Source of the DNA: Prochilodus magdalenae
Taxonomy: Eukaryota > Chordata > Actinopteri > Characiformes > Prochilodontidae
Direction of reading: 5' to 3'
NCBI GenBank assembly: GCA_024036415.1
Contig: JAMWET010004996.1
Coordinates: 268,370-332,369 of the forward strand
DNA length: 64,000 bases
In this document: positions 1 to 11,093 of the stretch, one piece after another
Layout of the letters: each line of letters opens with the position of its first letter
Numbering within the stretch: the stretch's first letter is position 1
Program-made: the position numbers and the translations under genes
Notes under the pieces: model-generated
The model's database searches: none
Seen by the model: only the letters and a program-made list of their open reading frames with translations
Told to the model about the DNA's origin: nothing

Positions 1-58
1 AGTGCAGATAGCCCACTGGTAGTGGGAGTAGTATGTGTGGTTATGGTTTTTTTTTTTG
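1..58 (-). repeat. 3' UTR fragment of a Rex1/CR1-like LINE
   Basis: GATAGCCCACTGGTAGTGGG at the window start is the reverse complement of CTACCAGTGGGCTATCTG in the LINE 3' UTR at about 32228. The fragment continues past the left edge. Confidence 0.6.
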
Positions 59-409
59 TGCCTAGATGCTTAATTGTAAGATAAATATTTGGGACGTTTA
101 TACATAAACTACACATTTTACATTATATACATAGACAGATTAATTATAAAAATGAATAGCCTTTATTTAGTAGTTTTTAGGTAGCCAACAGGTGCTGAGC
201 ATATGTAGCATTCCACTGGAAAAGTAACTTCAGTGAACTTTTCATGAAGCTGCATTAAGGGGGACAGGAAGGGACTAGTTTATTCTAAGCTATAACTGTG
301 ATACAAGATATCATAAGATATAAGAGTGTTGTTTCATAGTGTTGATGTCTTTACTATTATTAAAATGTGTGAATTCATGCACTGATTTAAATGAGTATAC
401 ATGAGTATA

Positions 410-412
<3 letters not shown>

Positions 413-486
<74 letters not shown>
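413..486. repeat. (AT)n microsatellite
   Basis: About 74 bp of uninterrupted AT dinucleotides in the presumed intron 1 of CLCA gene 1. It produces the Tyr/Ile frames on both strands. Confidence 0.95.
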
Positions 487-489
<3 letters not shown>

Positions 490-933
490 TAGTCACATGT
501 GCAGCCATCTTGCAGATGATTTGCAGGGCATTCGGGAATATTTTCATAACACTCTGTCTGGAATGTGCCTTCGAAAAATCTTCTTTTGAAGGGCCATATA
601 GCCGTAACAGTTCACCCTACCGCTCCATCCCAACAACAATCGGAACAACCCTACTCCTACATGTGAATGCACAAAACGGAGGGGTAGGGCTAAGTGTTAG
701 GGGTAAGGGGTGAAATGGGAATGGACCTTGGATTAGCAGCAGTTTCACTGCTAAACCTAGCTAGTACATCAACTATAGAGTTATAATAATAATAAAAAAT
801 TACTAATAAAAGTCACCTGAAGGTTGTCAGACAAGGAGAGTAGAACCATAGTGATTTTAATCTTATCTGAGGCTTACTGCAGGGTGCTGATCCTGACACT
901 TTTGGTTTTGCTATTTGGTTTATTTCCTACCAG

Positions 934-1068
934 GCAATGATTACTAGTGGATCAGAATATCTGCTGAAGGCTTTAGACAATAAAGTGTTCATCAAGGAGG
1001 TGAAAATACTAGTCCCACCAAACTGGAGCGGCGCGTACCAGAGAGCAAGGACGGAAACCTATGACAAG
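934..1068 (+). CDS. clca: CLCA gene 1 exon 2
   Basis: This exon of 135 bp (45 codons, phase 0 to 0) follows a pyrimidine-rich acceptor and ends at AAG|GT. It encodes the start of the N-terminal CLCA domain ([10 protein letters not shown]..., [11 protein letters not shown]). It matches exon 2 of gene 2 (60012-60146) in length and most residues. Confidence 0.88.
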
Positions 1069-4000
1069 GTATAAAATGTCGTCAGTTGTTATTGCTAAAG
1101 TTTCGGAGAAAGAGTAGAAAATGAATTCCAGACAGATTTTAACTGACATGATTCTAAAATGATAAAAATTATTGCTGTCTGATTAAAACATGTATCTTCA
1201 TTTTTTGTTGATTTTTAATTTTATGCATCATTGGAACACAGCAGTATATATAGAACAAAAACATATATAGCAAAGCAAATTACTAAATATTAGATTTTGT
1301 CACTACTAAATCAAACATATACCTACTACTATTCAAAGTTTTAGTAGTGACCGATGTAGTAATGATAATTTTAGCTCATTTCTAGCTGATCATTTGTAGC
1401 TGATTTTGTACATGGCTAGCAAACACAGCTGTGCACGCATATCCTAATATTTCTTGTTAAATCACAAAAATGTTATCACATAGTGATAGTGACAATTTTT
1501 AATTTTACTGATTTTAATTACTTGAAATACACAACTGCTTTTCAATTACAGGCAAAGATAATCGTTGATCAACCACACCCGGCATATGGTAATGACCCGT
1601 ATACTAAACAGATGAAAGGTTGTGGAGAGGAGAGCGAGTACATTCACTTCACCCCAGACTTCCTCTTAAATGATAAGCTCCTTGAGGCATATGGGCCCAG
1701 AGGTAAGAGCTAAGACATGAATTAGGGTTACAAGCTAATTAAAGGAACGTAAAAGACATTTTTGTTTCATTAGATCAGCAGTGATCAACATGTTAACAAG
1801 AAAGCAGTCACATGACCCATAACCTCTTCTGCTCATAAATATGCTTCATTTTCAGGAAAGGTATTTGTACATGAATGGGCTCACCTCAGATGGGGCCTGT
1901 TTGATGAATATAATAAGAACGAGCCGTTTTACTTTTCCTCTAGCCACCGGCTCCAACCTACAAGGTGGTATTAGTTTCTAGTACCTCTTTTCCACCAACA
2001 AAGTGCCAGTGCTCGTGCCTGTGCTTGTTCCCAGGCTCTACTTAACCCCGTTAAGAACCGGCTCTGGTTTGAGAGCTGAGTAATTACTTATCTGCTGGTG
2101 GGCAGTCCTTAAGTCCGTAAGCAGAACTCGGCGGACAACGCATAAAAACAATTAATCAATCAATCAATCAATATTTATTTGTATAGCGCTTTTTACAACC
2201 AACGTTGTCTCAAAGCAGCTTCACAAATAATCAATTTGTTATGAAAAAGAAAAGAAAAAAAACCCCCACAAAGTTAATGTACAGACATCTAAGGGTGGGT
2301 GGAAAAACCGGGTCCATGCCCCCCTTGAGCAAGCCAGAGGCAACAGTGGCGAGGAAAAACTCCCTTACCATCTTACCATCCAGAATCAACTCTTTCAGCA
2401 TCTGTGCTCAGCCCAGAGGGGTCGTCATAGACAGCGATTATGTGTACTATCATATAGTAGCACACGTGTGTCGTAGTTCTCTGTAATAGTTCCCACATTA
2501 CAGATCTCTTGCACTTAGTAAATGGCCTGTTTTGAATTGTTCACATTTTACTCAGTAGAAGATGATGCCTCTTCTTCTCATCCACGAGCATGGTTGATGA
2601 TTGCTCCTGAATGAGTTCAGCTTAGTCCAGTTCATCGTGCAACACCCCTTGCGTCATGGGTTTCACGGTTCCAGACAGCTTCAACTTTTCCAGCCGCAAA
2701 CTTTTTTTTGTGATTGAATAATGCAGAACAGTTCAAGATTTTGGCACCGGCACCATGTTGGTGGAAAAGGGATATAGGTGGCAATTTCTAAGTACATAAA
2801 TAAGCACATTAAACTTGAATAGACTTATTCATGTCTTTTTTTCTATTTGTTCGTCTCAGATGTAGCAAGGATTTGTCTGGCGAATGGTTTGAAGTGATCG
2901 GTGGGAAAAAAATGCTTTGCAGTTATGAGGACACTGGACTGCCCACCAAGGATTGTCAGTTCTTTCCAGACAAAAACCAACCAACAAATGCCTCAATAAT
3001 GTACTACCAAAGCATAGACTCTGTGAGTTGAAAGTATAAACGGAGTAAATTAAGTTGAGATGTTTCAGGAATATGCACAGTCAGGTCACATTAGTATGAC
3101 CATATCCAGATTAATATCTAGAATCACTGCTGTGTGCAGCATGGACAGCAGCTAGACAGGCTGAAAGTGACCAGTAAGGTCCTGGTGAATTGACACAGGT
3201 ATCTGGAGCCATGTGGACTGAAATGCATCCCAAAGCTGCTAAAGGGTGCATGGGGAGAATCCATTGGTCTTCGAACCAATGTAAGACATTTCTACCCTTG
3301 TGACATGTTGCATTGTCTTGTTGGAAGATCCCACTCACCCCAGGGAAGACAATCAGCATGTATGGGTGCACTTGATCTGCATGGACAGATTCACTTACAA
3401 TTGACCCAGTGAATAACACAAAAATTGACTTTCTATGTAAGCTATGTGCTGCCTCCGTCTAAAGTGGTCATAATAATGTGACTCGACTGTGTATCCCAGT
3501 CATTATCACTTGATGCCCATCTAGAGAACAACCTAACACAGTAACTCCTTTTCTAGGTGACAACATTTTGTCATGAAGGTGAACACAACACTGAAGCCCC
3601 GAACATGCAGAACCAGAAGTGTAACAGCAAGGCTACACGTACCGTGATTTTCCAAGATTCTGTAGACAAAAACGCCTTTCAGATTTTAAAGCCTCTGCAG
3701 TCCCCACCACCAGCCCCAACATTCAAGGTGGTCCAGAGAAGAGGTCAGGTCATCTGCCTCATCCTTGATGTCTCTGGAAGCATGTCGGTATGGCACAATG
3801 CATGAAAACACACTTATGCAGGAGAATATATTAAGTTGGTATTAAACTCAGTTACATCATTTGTGTTCTACATCAGTGAAAACTACCTGCTCCAGTTTAA
3901 TACGGGGCATAACAGCCGTGTACTACAACTCAGAATTGGCTGTAGCCAGTTTTTGAAGCAAAGACAGTACAGCACCCTTTGGCCAAATAATGTTCTATCA

Positions 4001-7000
4001 GGGCACCATCTAAGCCACATACAGTACAAAGAAAACAATGTGTACTGTAAAGTTTGACCCATTATAGCAATCAGAATGGTGGCCTCTATTCTTCCACATA
4101 TCCACGGCTCCAAAGTCCAGTGGCAGAATTTTTTCCCCAACTCCAGTCAAGGCTTGGCATTGTGCTTAGTGATCTGAGACTTGTATGCAGCGGCTTGACC
4201 ATAGAAACCTATTTCATGAAGCTCCTGAGACACAATTCTTATGCTGAAGCTGCTTTAAGTCACTGTTTGCAGCTCTGGAGTGAGTGATGCAACAGAGGAT
4301 GCATGCTTCAGCACTTTGTACCAACTGAAATTTCAACTTATCAAACTGAAATCATTCACTATGGAGCAGACAGTATCTTTGATTTGGATCTTAGGCTGAT
4401 GGTATTATTCAGCCCACATCATTTTAGTACTCTACTTGTTAATCAGTAAGTGGCAAATGCCACTTAGACAATAATTTACATTTACGGCAGGTGAGGCATT
4501 TATCCAGAGCGACTTATAGGGTAACTCATATTCTAGGTAGGCTAATGTGGTGTAAGGAGTCCAAGGACTTTTATTGGTGTAGCACAGCGTAGTTACCCAG
4601 ACCAGAAATCCAACCATGGACTCCCATCTGGGGTGGCAGCTCACTGGCACATAGTGGTGTAATGTATTGCGCCACACCAACCACCAGGAGTTGTTAAGGG
4701 AGTTCTAAGCACCCGCATATGACGGTTAACAGGCAGAGCTAGTACTGATAAAGCACTTACAGTTAACCGGGGCAGATCTAGCATGATCTAGATGATATCG
4801 TTCCTAAAATTAATAACAATTGTCTAACGTTTGGCTGTTGATCGTCTTTTGTTTAAAGGGAGCGAGGATACTCCGACTACAGCAAGCTGCTACGATTTTC
4901 CTAAGGGAGATTGTGGAGGATGGGGCACATGTGGGCATTGTCAAATTCAGCACTAATGCAGAGATCGTAAGTTCATTGACTAAAATAGATGGTAAAGCCT
5001 CAAGAGACCGTTTAATTGGCAGGTTGCCAACAACTCCTGGTGGATCAACAAACATGTGTACTGGACTTAAACTAGGTATTCAGGTAAGATGCAATATGTG
5101 CTCAAAACACAGTTGATTATTCATTTTTTAGACAGCAATTCTTGTATTAAAAAAATAACTAACATTCATTTCAGGTCCTTCAGCAAGACGATAATAGCGC
5201 AGTAGGGGATAACTTGATTTTCCTGACTGATGGTGAAGCGTCAGATAATGTTCAGGGTTGTCTACAGTCAGCCGTGGACAGTGGTGCCATCATCAATACT
5301 ATAGCACTTGGTCCTTCTGCCTCTGATGTGCTGAGAACTATGGCAAAACAAACAGGTACCCCGTTTTGACAAGAGTTAATATTTAATTAAAAAACAACAA
5401 TGAAAACATTTCATTTATTTTGTTTTAAACTAAATGTGAAAGGATTTGCACAGTCAAAATAAAGAACTAAATTAGAATGGAGTAAAGATTTACATTTACG
5501 TTTAAGGCATTTAGCAGACGCTTTTATTCGATAAATGTTTCCCAGCTAGTATAAGAAGGTTAAAGTCTAAAATTCGCCATGAGCTCAGACCCTGTCTGAG
5601 CAAGGGCCAGTGCTGATATCTAGAGGGAACCATACACACACACACACACATATGCACTACCTGGCAACCCAACCCAGCGCACCTACCTAGAGAGAGGACA
5701 GAGAGGACAGTATAAGCTTAATGATCATTATTGGTATTTACAGGTTAAATGCATGTAAATAAAACATACATTCTAATTTTCAGCGATTATTCGGGAACTG
5801 AAATAATTCATCCGGGGAAAAAACGAACAAACAAACACTTTCGGTGTTCGGATAAGTGAAAGGACCAAATAATTTATATTAAACGATGACGTTTCATTTA
5901 TCTAGTTTCCGGATGGAGAACTTTTACTCGTTAGCTCCAGGACTAGATCCAGCTGTGTGCTGATGCCCACTGTACTGCCTAATTTTCCCACTGTCAGTAA
6001 CACTGGAGCATGATGAGGTCTCAAATCTTTCATACAGGTTCAAACAGTCGAGTCAGACGGAGATCCAGACAGAGTACAGAACAGAGCTGCTACATCAAGG
6101 CAGACAGACGGAGATCCAGACAGAGTGCAGAACAGAGCCGCTACAGCGAGGCAGACAGACAGAGATCCAGACAGAGTACAGAACAGAGCCGCTACAGCGA
6201 GGCAGACAGGCGGAGATCCAGACAGAGTGCAGAACAGAGCCGCTACAGCGAGGCAGACAGACGGAGATCCAGACAGAGTGCAGAACAGAGCCGCTACAGT
6301 GAGGCAGATAGACGGAGATCCAGACAGAGTGCAGAACAGAGCTCCTACAGCGAGGCAGACAGATGAAGATCCAGACAGAGTGCAGAACAGAGCCGCTACA
6401 TCGAGGCAGACAGATGGAGATCCAGACAGAGTACAGAACAGAGCTGCTACAGCGAGGCAGATAGACAGAGATCCTGACAGAGTGCAGAACAGAGCCGCTA
6501 CACAGAGGCAGACAGACGGAGATCCAGACAGAGTACAGAACAGAGCCGCTACGGCGAGGCAGATAGACAGAGATCCTGACAGAGTGCAGAACAGAGCCGC
6601 TACACAGAGGCAAACAGACGGAGATCCAGATAGAGTACACAACAGAGCCGCTACAGCGAGGCAGACAGACGGGGGCTTCTCACATGCACGCACATGCACA
6701 CTCGCCCTTTCTGACGCACGCACGCTTTTTCTCTGGCACGATTTCTTTCGGTGCGCGTCCCCGTGTTCTCCGTAAAAAAACACAAACCCCAATTTTACAG
6801 CAATGCATAACATCCCAGCCAGCGAATTGAGGCGATCTCTGTGAATGTCAGCTGAAATGGTGTTCATCTATGTTCAGTAAATATGTTGTACTCCAGTTTA
6901 GTAATATTTTTTTGCTTTGAGGCAAATATACATTCAGCTGATATCATTTGTGCAATGGTGAAAATGGGGCAAAATTAAAGAAAAGCCTGTGGAAAAGCAT

Positions 7001-7117
7001 GTTTGGCTATTCCGTATTCAAATGTTTAATTATCTATCTATCTAAAAAAAAAAAAAAAAAACTTGAATTTCCCTCTGGGATCAATAAAGTATCTATCTAT
7101 CTATCTATCTATCTATA

Positions 7118-7155
<38 letters not shown>

Positions 7156-7951
7156 ATTTTGTTTAGGTTTTGGACAAACAGTTTCATAGCTACAGAAACT
7201 TTTTAGTAAAATTATAATAAAAGATCCTTAAGAAATTAACTGTTACAGATTTTGGACAGCATTACTGTTATAAACAGATTTTACCTGGCACCTTTTTTTT
7301 TGCACTGTAGGTTAATAGGTAGGTTAATGTCAGTTAGAATTTGAAATTAGTTTTAGAATCCTTTCACAGCAGTGACCTGTTGGGACAGCATTGGGGATGG
7401 TGCTCTAATAGAGGATGTAAAAATATTTCCTTTTTAATTCACCTCACTAGATGGGAAGTTCATCGTCGCTGATGAAAACCTGATTTCCAACCAACTTGTG
7501 GATGCATTCTCTTCATTCACATTGTCAGACGGCGATCCCACCAAACAGACAATTCAGGTGGGCTACACACACATTTGCTGTAAGACATAGTTTTGCCTAG
7601 CACTGTGGGCCTAACTGATTCCTTCTGTTTCCTGAAAAGCTGGTGAGCACTGGAATTACTACAACTGGCTGGTTCAATGGCACCGTGCCCATAGACCGGA
7701 CTGTAGGAAACAGCACCACCTTTACAGTGATCTATGAAAAAAGTGCACCTACCGTGTACATACAGTCGCCAAGAGGTTCAATGTATGGTCAGACTCATAT
7801 CACTGACAACGCAGCTACAAAGACCATCACCTTAAATATTCCTGGAACTGCAGAGGTAAGACATCACACCTGAGAGTCAACACTTCAGTTCCACTGTAAT
7901 CTCACGTGTATAAATGCCAATAAATTAAAACCAGTTAATCTGTACCCCATA

Positions 7952-7994
<43 letters not shown>

Positions 7995-10819
7995 TGGAAG
8001 TAATGGGTGAAATATGGAATATATGATACATACATAAAGTTTATACATGCATAAAAAAACTGGTGTCACTGTAGAACCTCAGTGATTGAAATCGTTTATT
8101 TATATGTATTTTAATTTTCTTGTTTTTTTCCCATGTGAAACCTACAAACAGGGTGCTGTATATTGAGATATGTCAATTCATGACTTCATATATTAATGTC
8201 TTTAGAGAACTATCGTTTATTTTTACATTTAAATTCTTGTGCATGGCAGCCCGGAGACTGGAAGTTCAGCTTTTTTAGCAAAGGATCAACTGCCCAGACC
8301 ATGACTTTAACAGTAACAAGTCGAGCTGCCCGCAGTAATGTTCCTCCAGTCATGGTACAGGCCCAGATGAGCCAGCTAACCACTGATGGCAGTAAACCCC
8401 TGACAGTTTATGCTGAGGTCAGTCAGAATTACCGTCCTGTGCTGGGGGCCAAGGTTTTGGCCACGCTGCATTCAGATACTGGACATTCAGTGGATTTATA
8501 CCTCCTGGATAACGGAGCAGGTACTACCACACTATAGGTTATTTAGTTAGTTGTTTAATTAGTAAATGAATAAAGTAAATGATTTGGGTAGAACTGTTCT
8601 TCATTTTAGATTGAACTCTTCTTTTACAGGAGCTGATAGTTTTAAGAATGATGGCACCTACTCCAGATATTTCACCAAATTAAAGAATGGAAGGTACAGT
8701 CTGAAAGTGCAGGTGGTACATCACGATGGAGCCATCAGTGGTTCCCCCAGCAAACACAGTGGTGCTATGTATGTCCCTGGTTATATGGTAAATGGTAAGT
8801 AGAGCAGGGTATGACCACACTACACTACACACCTTAGGTTTAGAGTTTGAAACAGTGTGGACATCAAATGTCAGGCTTTTGACAGCTCTGTTTAGGTAGT
8901 CAGCATCATCAAGACATTTAATCCCTGATTCTGTCTGCTCTCTCTCGTGGCATCACTTGGACTGGAAACCAGACTCTTTAATTAAGTTAGCTGGTCAGCA
9001 TGTGTCCAGTCTCCTGCAGCATTAGGACTGACATTCAGTTCTTCTTCTCAGGCAAACTGCAGCTAAATCCTAAGAAGCCCCCAGTAAGTGTCCAGCCCGC
9101 AGATGTAGGCAGCTTCACCAGAGCAGCCACTGGAGAGAGCTTTGTGGTGAGTGTGCCCCAAGGCGTGACCCCAAAGTTCCCTCCCAGCAAGATTACAGAT
9201 CTGAAAGCTGAAATCCAGAATGACACCCTGTCTCTCAACTGGACGGCTCCTGGCGAGGACCTTGATCAGGGAACAGGTAAATACTGCACGGTTCCACTTT
9301 ACATGAGCCATTGCTCTAACACTGGAGAACTTAAATATGTTTTTAGTATGTAAAAAATAGTTATACACATAACTCAGTGTGGTATTTTAGGGTTTTGTAT
9401 CAAATGCGCTCATCATCGAAAAAAAAAGTTGCACCCAGAAGGAATCACACAACAGGAATGACATGATGGGCAGGTTTGACATCAGGAGGCATGCAAATGA
9501 TTCAGTTGTGACGTAAGCAAGGTTCATTGCACATGCTTTCCATTCTGACTTAAGCTGTTGTTTTGGTAGCATCCTTTGCAAGTATGCTTTGGGAAGCAGG
9601 ATGGTCTTATTGACAGTTTGCGCCTGGTAGCAGTCACGCAGCTAATACCATAGAATGGATGGATAGCAATGGATAGAAGATGGCACGCACCAGCAAGATG
9701 AAGGATCTGGGAGACCTACACGAACCAGAGAGAGATAGAACTGAAATAATAATTCTTACTATATGCGCTACAACACACAGGACTACATGCGTTGCATTAT
9801 GACACTGCATGGAGCCACTCGGAATGGCAGTGAAACTGTGTGAGAATATTCAAGATGCTCCTTCCCAATAGCACCGCAAACCCACACTTCCTTCTGGGTG
9901 CAGCTATTCTTTAGTGTGTTGAGTGCATATACTGAAAAATAAACACTCAAGGCCCTGAATGAGAAACAGGATAACAAAGAGGCATTTGGAAGGTATTTAA
10001 TATGTCAGAACTACTGCCTTTTATAATAATAAATATAACCTTCTATTAATATAACCTGTGACTAGACTACTGACGTTAGGGCAGTGCTACCTGGATTTAA
10101 GTGATATCATGTCCACTGTATTTGCCGTTTTCACCTGGTTTTATGGTGAAATGTTTCATTTAATGAGTAATAAATAAAGCTCTAGAAATCCAGAATCCAC
10201 AAGAGGGTTATATAAAGTCTAAAGGTTACTTTACATGGAAACAGTTATCAGTATATTGAACAAATACTCAAGTATTAAAATTATCCAGGAAAGCCTATCA
10301 TACTGACAGCAGTGCAGTTTAGCATTCTGCATCACTGAAAACAACTGATTCAGTCATTAAGCTAGCAAGCACTTCACAACCAGAAAAGAGATGTAGGCCG
10401 CCCGTGACTCGAGGATGAACTTTATATATACAGAAGCTCCCTAATCTTTGTATTTCTTTTCCATTCTAGCTGACTCTTATGAAATTAGGTGGAGTAAACA
10501 TTTGGAGGTGCTTCAGAACAACTTCAGCTTTGCCAATCCAGTAAACACGTCTGCGCTCCGGCCACAGGAAGCAGGTTTAGATGAGCATTTTTCCTTCCTG
10601 CTCAACATCACAGTCCAAAATGGAACCACACTGTTCTTCGCTGTCCGGACAAAGGACAAGCAGGCACTGACGTCTGAGGTATCTAACATTGCTCGAGTGA
10701 CAAAGTTTGTTCCAAGTCCCAAAGCTCCAGTAATTTCAGTCAAATATCCCGTAAACCCACTCAATATATTTATCTCAGTGTGTCTGGAGAAAGAGAAGAA
10801 CAAAGCTGGAGGGGAATAG
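934..10819 (+). CDS. clca: CLCA family gene 1 (calcium-activated chloride channel regulator), exons 2-14a, 5' end outside window
   Basis: The coding exons join in phase at 934-1068, 1552-1702, 1856-1964, 2860-3022, 3557-3787, 4859-5083, 5175-5355, 7451-7557, 7640-7855, 8250-8520, 8630-8794, 9052-9276 and 10470-10819, all with AG/GT borders. With an exon 1 like that of gene 2 (51 codons) the product would be about 893 residues, the usual CLCA size. Visible domains are an N-terminal metalloprotease with HEWAH near residue 152, a VWA domain with a DVSGS metal site near residue 308, then beta-sandwich and fibronectin-like regions. CLCA proteins are secretory-pathway proteins that self-cleave and modulate TMEM16A chloride current and mucus physiology (family knowledge). 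No stop or frameshift was seen. An alternative last exon lies at 30012-30475. The exact paralogue (clca1, clca5.x) cannot be fixed without a tree. Confidence 0.9.
1552..1702 (+). CDS. clca: CLCA gene 1 exon 3
   Basis: This 151-bp exon (phase 0 to 1) carries the conserved [14 protein letters not shown] stretch ahead of the metalloprotease active site. The same length and splice phase occur in gene 2. Confidence 0.88.
1856..1964 (+). CDS. clca: CLCA gene 1 exon 4 with HEXXH zinc-protease motif
   Basis: This 109-bp exon encodes [17 protein letters not shown]. The HEWAH codons are at 1870-1884. HExxH with a downstream G and DE is the zinc-binding signature of the CLCA self-cleaving protease (family knowledge). 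The exon is 3 bp longer than its gene 2 counterpart. Its 3' part ([10 protein letters not shown]) is less conserved, and a DNA transposon begins about 20 bp after the donor. Confidence 0.88.
1984..2780. mobile_element. Non-autonomous hAT-like element in CLCA intron 4
   Basis: The ends form an imperfect inverted repeat. The left end reads CTCTTTTCCACCAACAAAGT at about 1985-2005, and the right end near 2747-2772 is its reverse complement with a few changes (CACCATGTTGGTGGAAAAGG). No transposase is present. The interior contains an (AATC)n run at 2150-2172 and a copy of a dispersed repeat at 2170-2400. Superfamily is inferred from the terminus style; target duplications were not clear. Confidence 0.55.
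2170..2400 (+). repeat. Dispersed fish repeat (TATTTGTATAGCGC ... AGGAAAAACTCCCT family)
   Basis: The stretch runs from ATTTGTATAGCGCTTTTTAC to GCAACAGTGGCGAGGAAAAA. The same signature recurs at 39756-39920, so it is an interspersed repeat. The open frame across it is not a gene. Confidence 0.6.
2860..3022 (+). CDS. clca: CLCA gene 1 exon 5
   Basis: This 163-bp exon (phase 2 to 0) contains the cysteine-rich segment with [12 protein letters not shown]. Size and phase are identical to gene 2 exon 5. The C residues are conserved between the copies (CSKD/CNSE, DC/EC). Confidence 0.88.
3077..3490 (-). mobile_element. Tc1/mariner-like deletion derivative in CLCA intron 5
   Basis: The terminal inverted repeats are about 26 bp: CAGTCAGGTCACATTAGTAT at the left and its near reverse complement ending at 3490. 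On the minus strand a relic of a Tc1-type transposase is visible ([15 protein letters not shown]), matching the QQDNA-H motif around the second catalytic aspartate. No full transposase remains. Confidence 0.6.
3557..3787 (+). CDS. clca: CLCA gene 1 exon 6, start of VWA domain
   Basis: This 231-bp, phase-0 exon ends with [10 protein letters not shown]. The DxSxS of the metal-ion-dependent adhesion site begins at 3767. Before it lies the linker [19 protein letters not shown]. The corresponding gene 2 exon (61428-61658) is the same length. Confidence 0.9.
4470..4690. repeat. Dispersed fish repeat in CLCA intron 6
   Basis: It contains TTTACGGCAGGTGAGGCATT followed by ATCCAGAGCGACTTA, a motif very common in fish genomes. 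A second relic is at 5490-5640. No coding content. Confidence 0.55.
4859..5083 (+). CDS. clca: CLCA gene 1 exon 7 (VWA domain)
   Basis: This 225-bp phase-0 exon encodes the middle of the VWA domain, including VGIVKFST and [10 protein letters not shown]. The threonine of the latter is the expected second MIDAS ligand. No gene 2 equivalent is present before the window ends. Confidence 0.88.
5175..5355 (+). CDS. clca: CLCA gene 1 exon 8 (VWA domain)
   Basis: This 181-bp exon (phase 0 to 1) encodes [13 protein letters not shown]. The aspartate in LTDGE is the third MIDAS ligand, so the VWA metal site looks complete in this gene. Confidence 0.88.
5490..5640. repeat. Dispersed fish repeat relic with short (AC)n
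   Basis: TTTAAGGCATTTAGCAGACG is shared with the family seen at 4470-4690. It is followed by an (AC)n run near 5634-5650. It lies in CLCA intron 8. Confidence 0.5.
6049..6675. repeat. 51-bp minisatellite, about 12 units, in CLCA intron 8
   Basis: Units start at GAGATCCAGACAGAG at 6059 and repeat every 51 bp to about 6620. They share GTGCAGAACAGAGCCGCTAC. Because 51 is divisible by 3, several frames stay open on both strands, giving long spurious reading frames. It lies wholly between exon 8 (ends 5355) and exon 9 (starts 7451). Confidence 0.93.
7031..7160 (+). repeat. LINE 3' tail with (TATC)n microsatellite
   Basis: An A-run is followed by TTTCCCTCTGGGATCAATAA and then (TATC)n. The same ending, CCCCTGGGATTAATAAAGTA, closes the CR1-like LINE at 49600-49642. 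This is therefore a short 3' end of that LINE type. Confidence 0.7.
7451..7557 (+). CDS. clca: CLCA gene 1 exon 9
   Basis: This 107-bp exon (phase 1 to 0) encodes [16 protein letters not shown] and [15 protein letters not shown], the segment just after the VWA domain. Exon 8 and exon 9 are separated by a 2.1-kb intron that holds the minisatellite. Confidence 0.87.
7640..7855 (+). CDS. clca: CLCA gene 1 exon 10
   Basis: This 216-bp phase-0 exon encodes a beta-rich segment with [19 protein letters not shown] and [10 protein letters not shown], typical of the CLCA region after the VWA domain. NGT and NST are candidate N-glycosylation sites. Confidence 0.87.
7941..7991. repeat. (AT)n microsatellite in CLCA intron 10
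   Basis: An alternating TA run of about 50 bp with one TG interruption. No other content. Confidence 0.9.
8250..8520 (+). CDS. clca: CLCA gene 1 exon 11
   Basis: This 271-bp exon (phase 0 to 1) encodes [24 protein letters not shown] and [20 protein letters not shown]. The text resembles the conserved CLCA beta-sandwich region. Confidence 0.88.
8630..8794 (+). CDS. clca: CLCA gene 1 exon 12
   Basis: This 165-bp exon (phase 1 to 1) encodes [17 protein letters not shown] and [14 protein letters not shown], continuing the beta-sandwich region. The intron before it is only 109 bp. Confidence 0.88.
9052..9276 (+). CDS. clca: CLCA gene 1 exon 13, shared upstream of both terminal exons
   Basis: This 225-bp exon (phase 1 to 1) encodes [23 protein letters not shown] and [14 protein letters not shown], the beginning of the fibronectin type III-like domain. 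Its phase-1 donor (ACAG|GTAAAT) can join exon 14a at 10470 or exon 14b at 30012 in frame, restoring GTA in both cases. Confidence 0.88.
9425..9910. mobile_element. Non-autonomous DNA element with GCACCCAGAAGGA ends
   Basis: The left end TTGCACCCAGAAGGA (9429-9443) and right end TCCTTCTGGGTGCAGC (near 9889-9904) are inverted repeats. Related pieces lie at about 34080-34360 and 60956-61095. The 34-kb copy still encodes a Tc1-type transposase C-terminus, so this is most likely a Tc1/mariner derivative in CLCA intron 13. Confidence 0.6.
10470..10819 (+). CDS. clca: CLCA gene 1 terminal exon 14a (soluble C-terminus)
   Basis: The acceptor TTCCATTCTAG at 10459-10469 opens an exon encoding [19 protein letters not shown] and so on, in phase with exon 13. 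By eye the first 84 residues match 59 of 84 in exon 14b. After VPSP the two diverge: 14a ends about 33 residues later, rich in charged residues ([12 protein letters not shown]), with no hydrophobic helix. A consensus AATAAA lies at 10910-10915. Either it is a true secreted-form terminal exon, or a duplicate exon that lost its membrane part and survives as an alternative 3' end. A cryptic donor at CCC|GTAAAC (about 10749) cannot be excluded. Confidence 0.75.
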
Positions 10820-10909
10820 ATTGGCAACAGATAACTGGGGTCAGATACATATACCTATACATATGCATATTATCGCTGTCCACAGGCCTAAAAAGCCTAA
10901 GTGAATTAT

Positions 10910-10915
10910 AATAAA
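10910..10915 (+). promoter_or_regulatory. Poly(A) signal AATAAA after exon 14a
   Basis: A canonical hexamer 91 bp after the exon 14a stop codon. It would end a transcript using 14a. Confidence 0.6.
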
Positions 10916-11093
10916 GGTCAATGGAACCGGATGTTTTCCCAAGTAGTTTTGGGTTATTTCTGTTGGTCCATTCCCCATTAATTTTTCACACAATGTGAAC
11001 AGCAGTTGCTGTGTTCAAATGATGCATAAAAGTAAAAATAAACAAAAATGCAGACATGTTTTTCATTGGACAGTGACAATATACATATATACT

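Noticed and set aside
311..589. Tyr/Ile-rich frames near the window start
   Set aside because: They are translations of the (AT)n run at 413-486.
6040..6867. Long minus-strand and plus-strand frames (up to 275 codons) over 6.0-6.9 kb
   Set aside because: They are the 51-bp minisatellite read in different frames. It lies inside a CLCA intron and encodes only the repeating text.
10470..10819. Exon 14a as a dead exon
   Set aside because: The acceptor, phase, open frame, mostly conservative substitutions against 14b, and the poly(A) signal all argue for use. Kept as an alternative terminal exon, with doubt noted.
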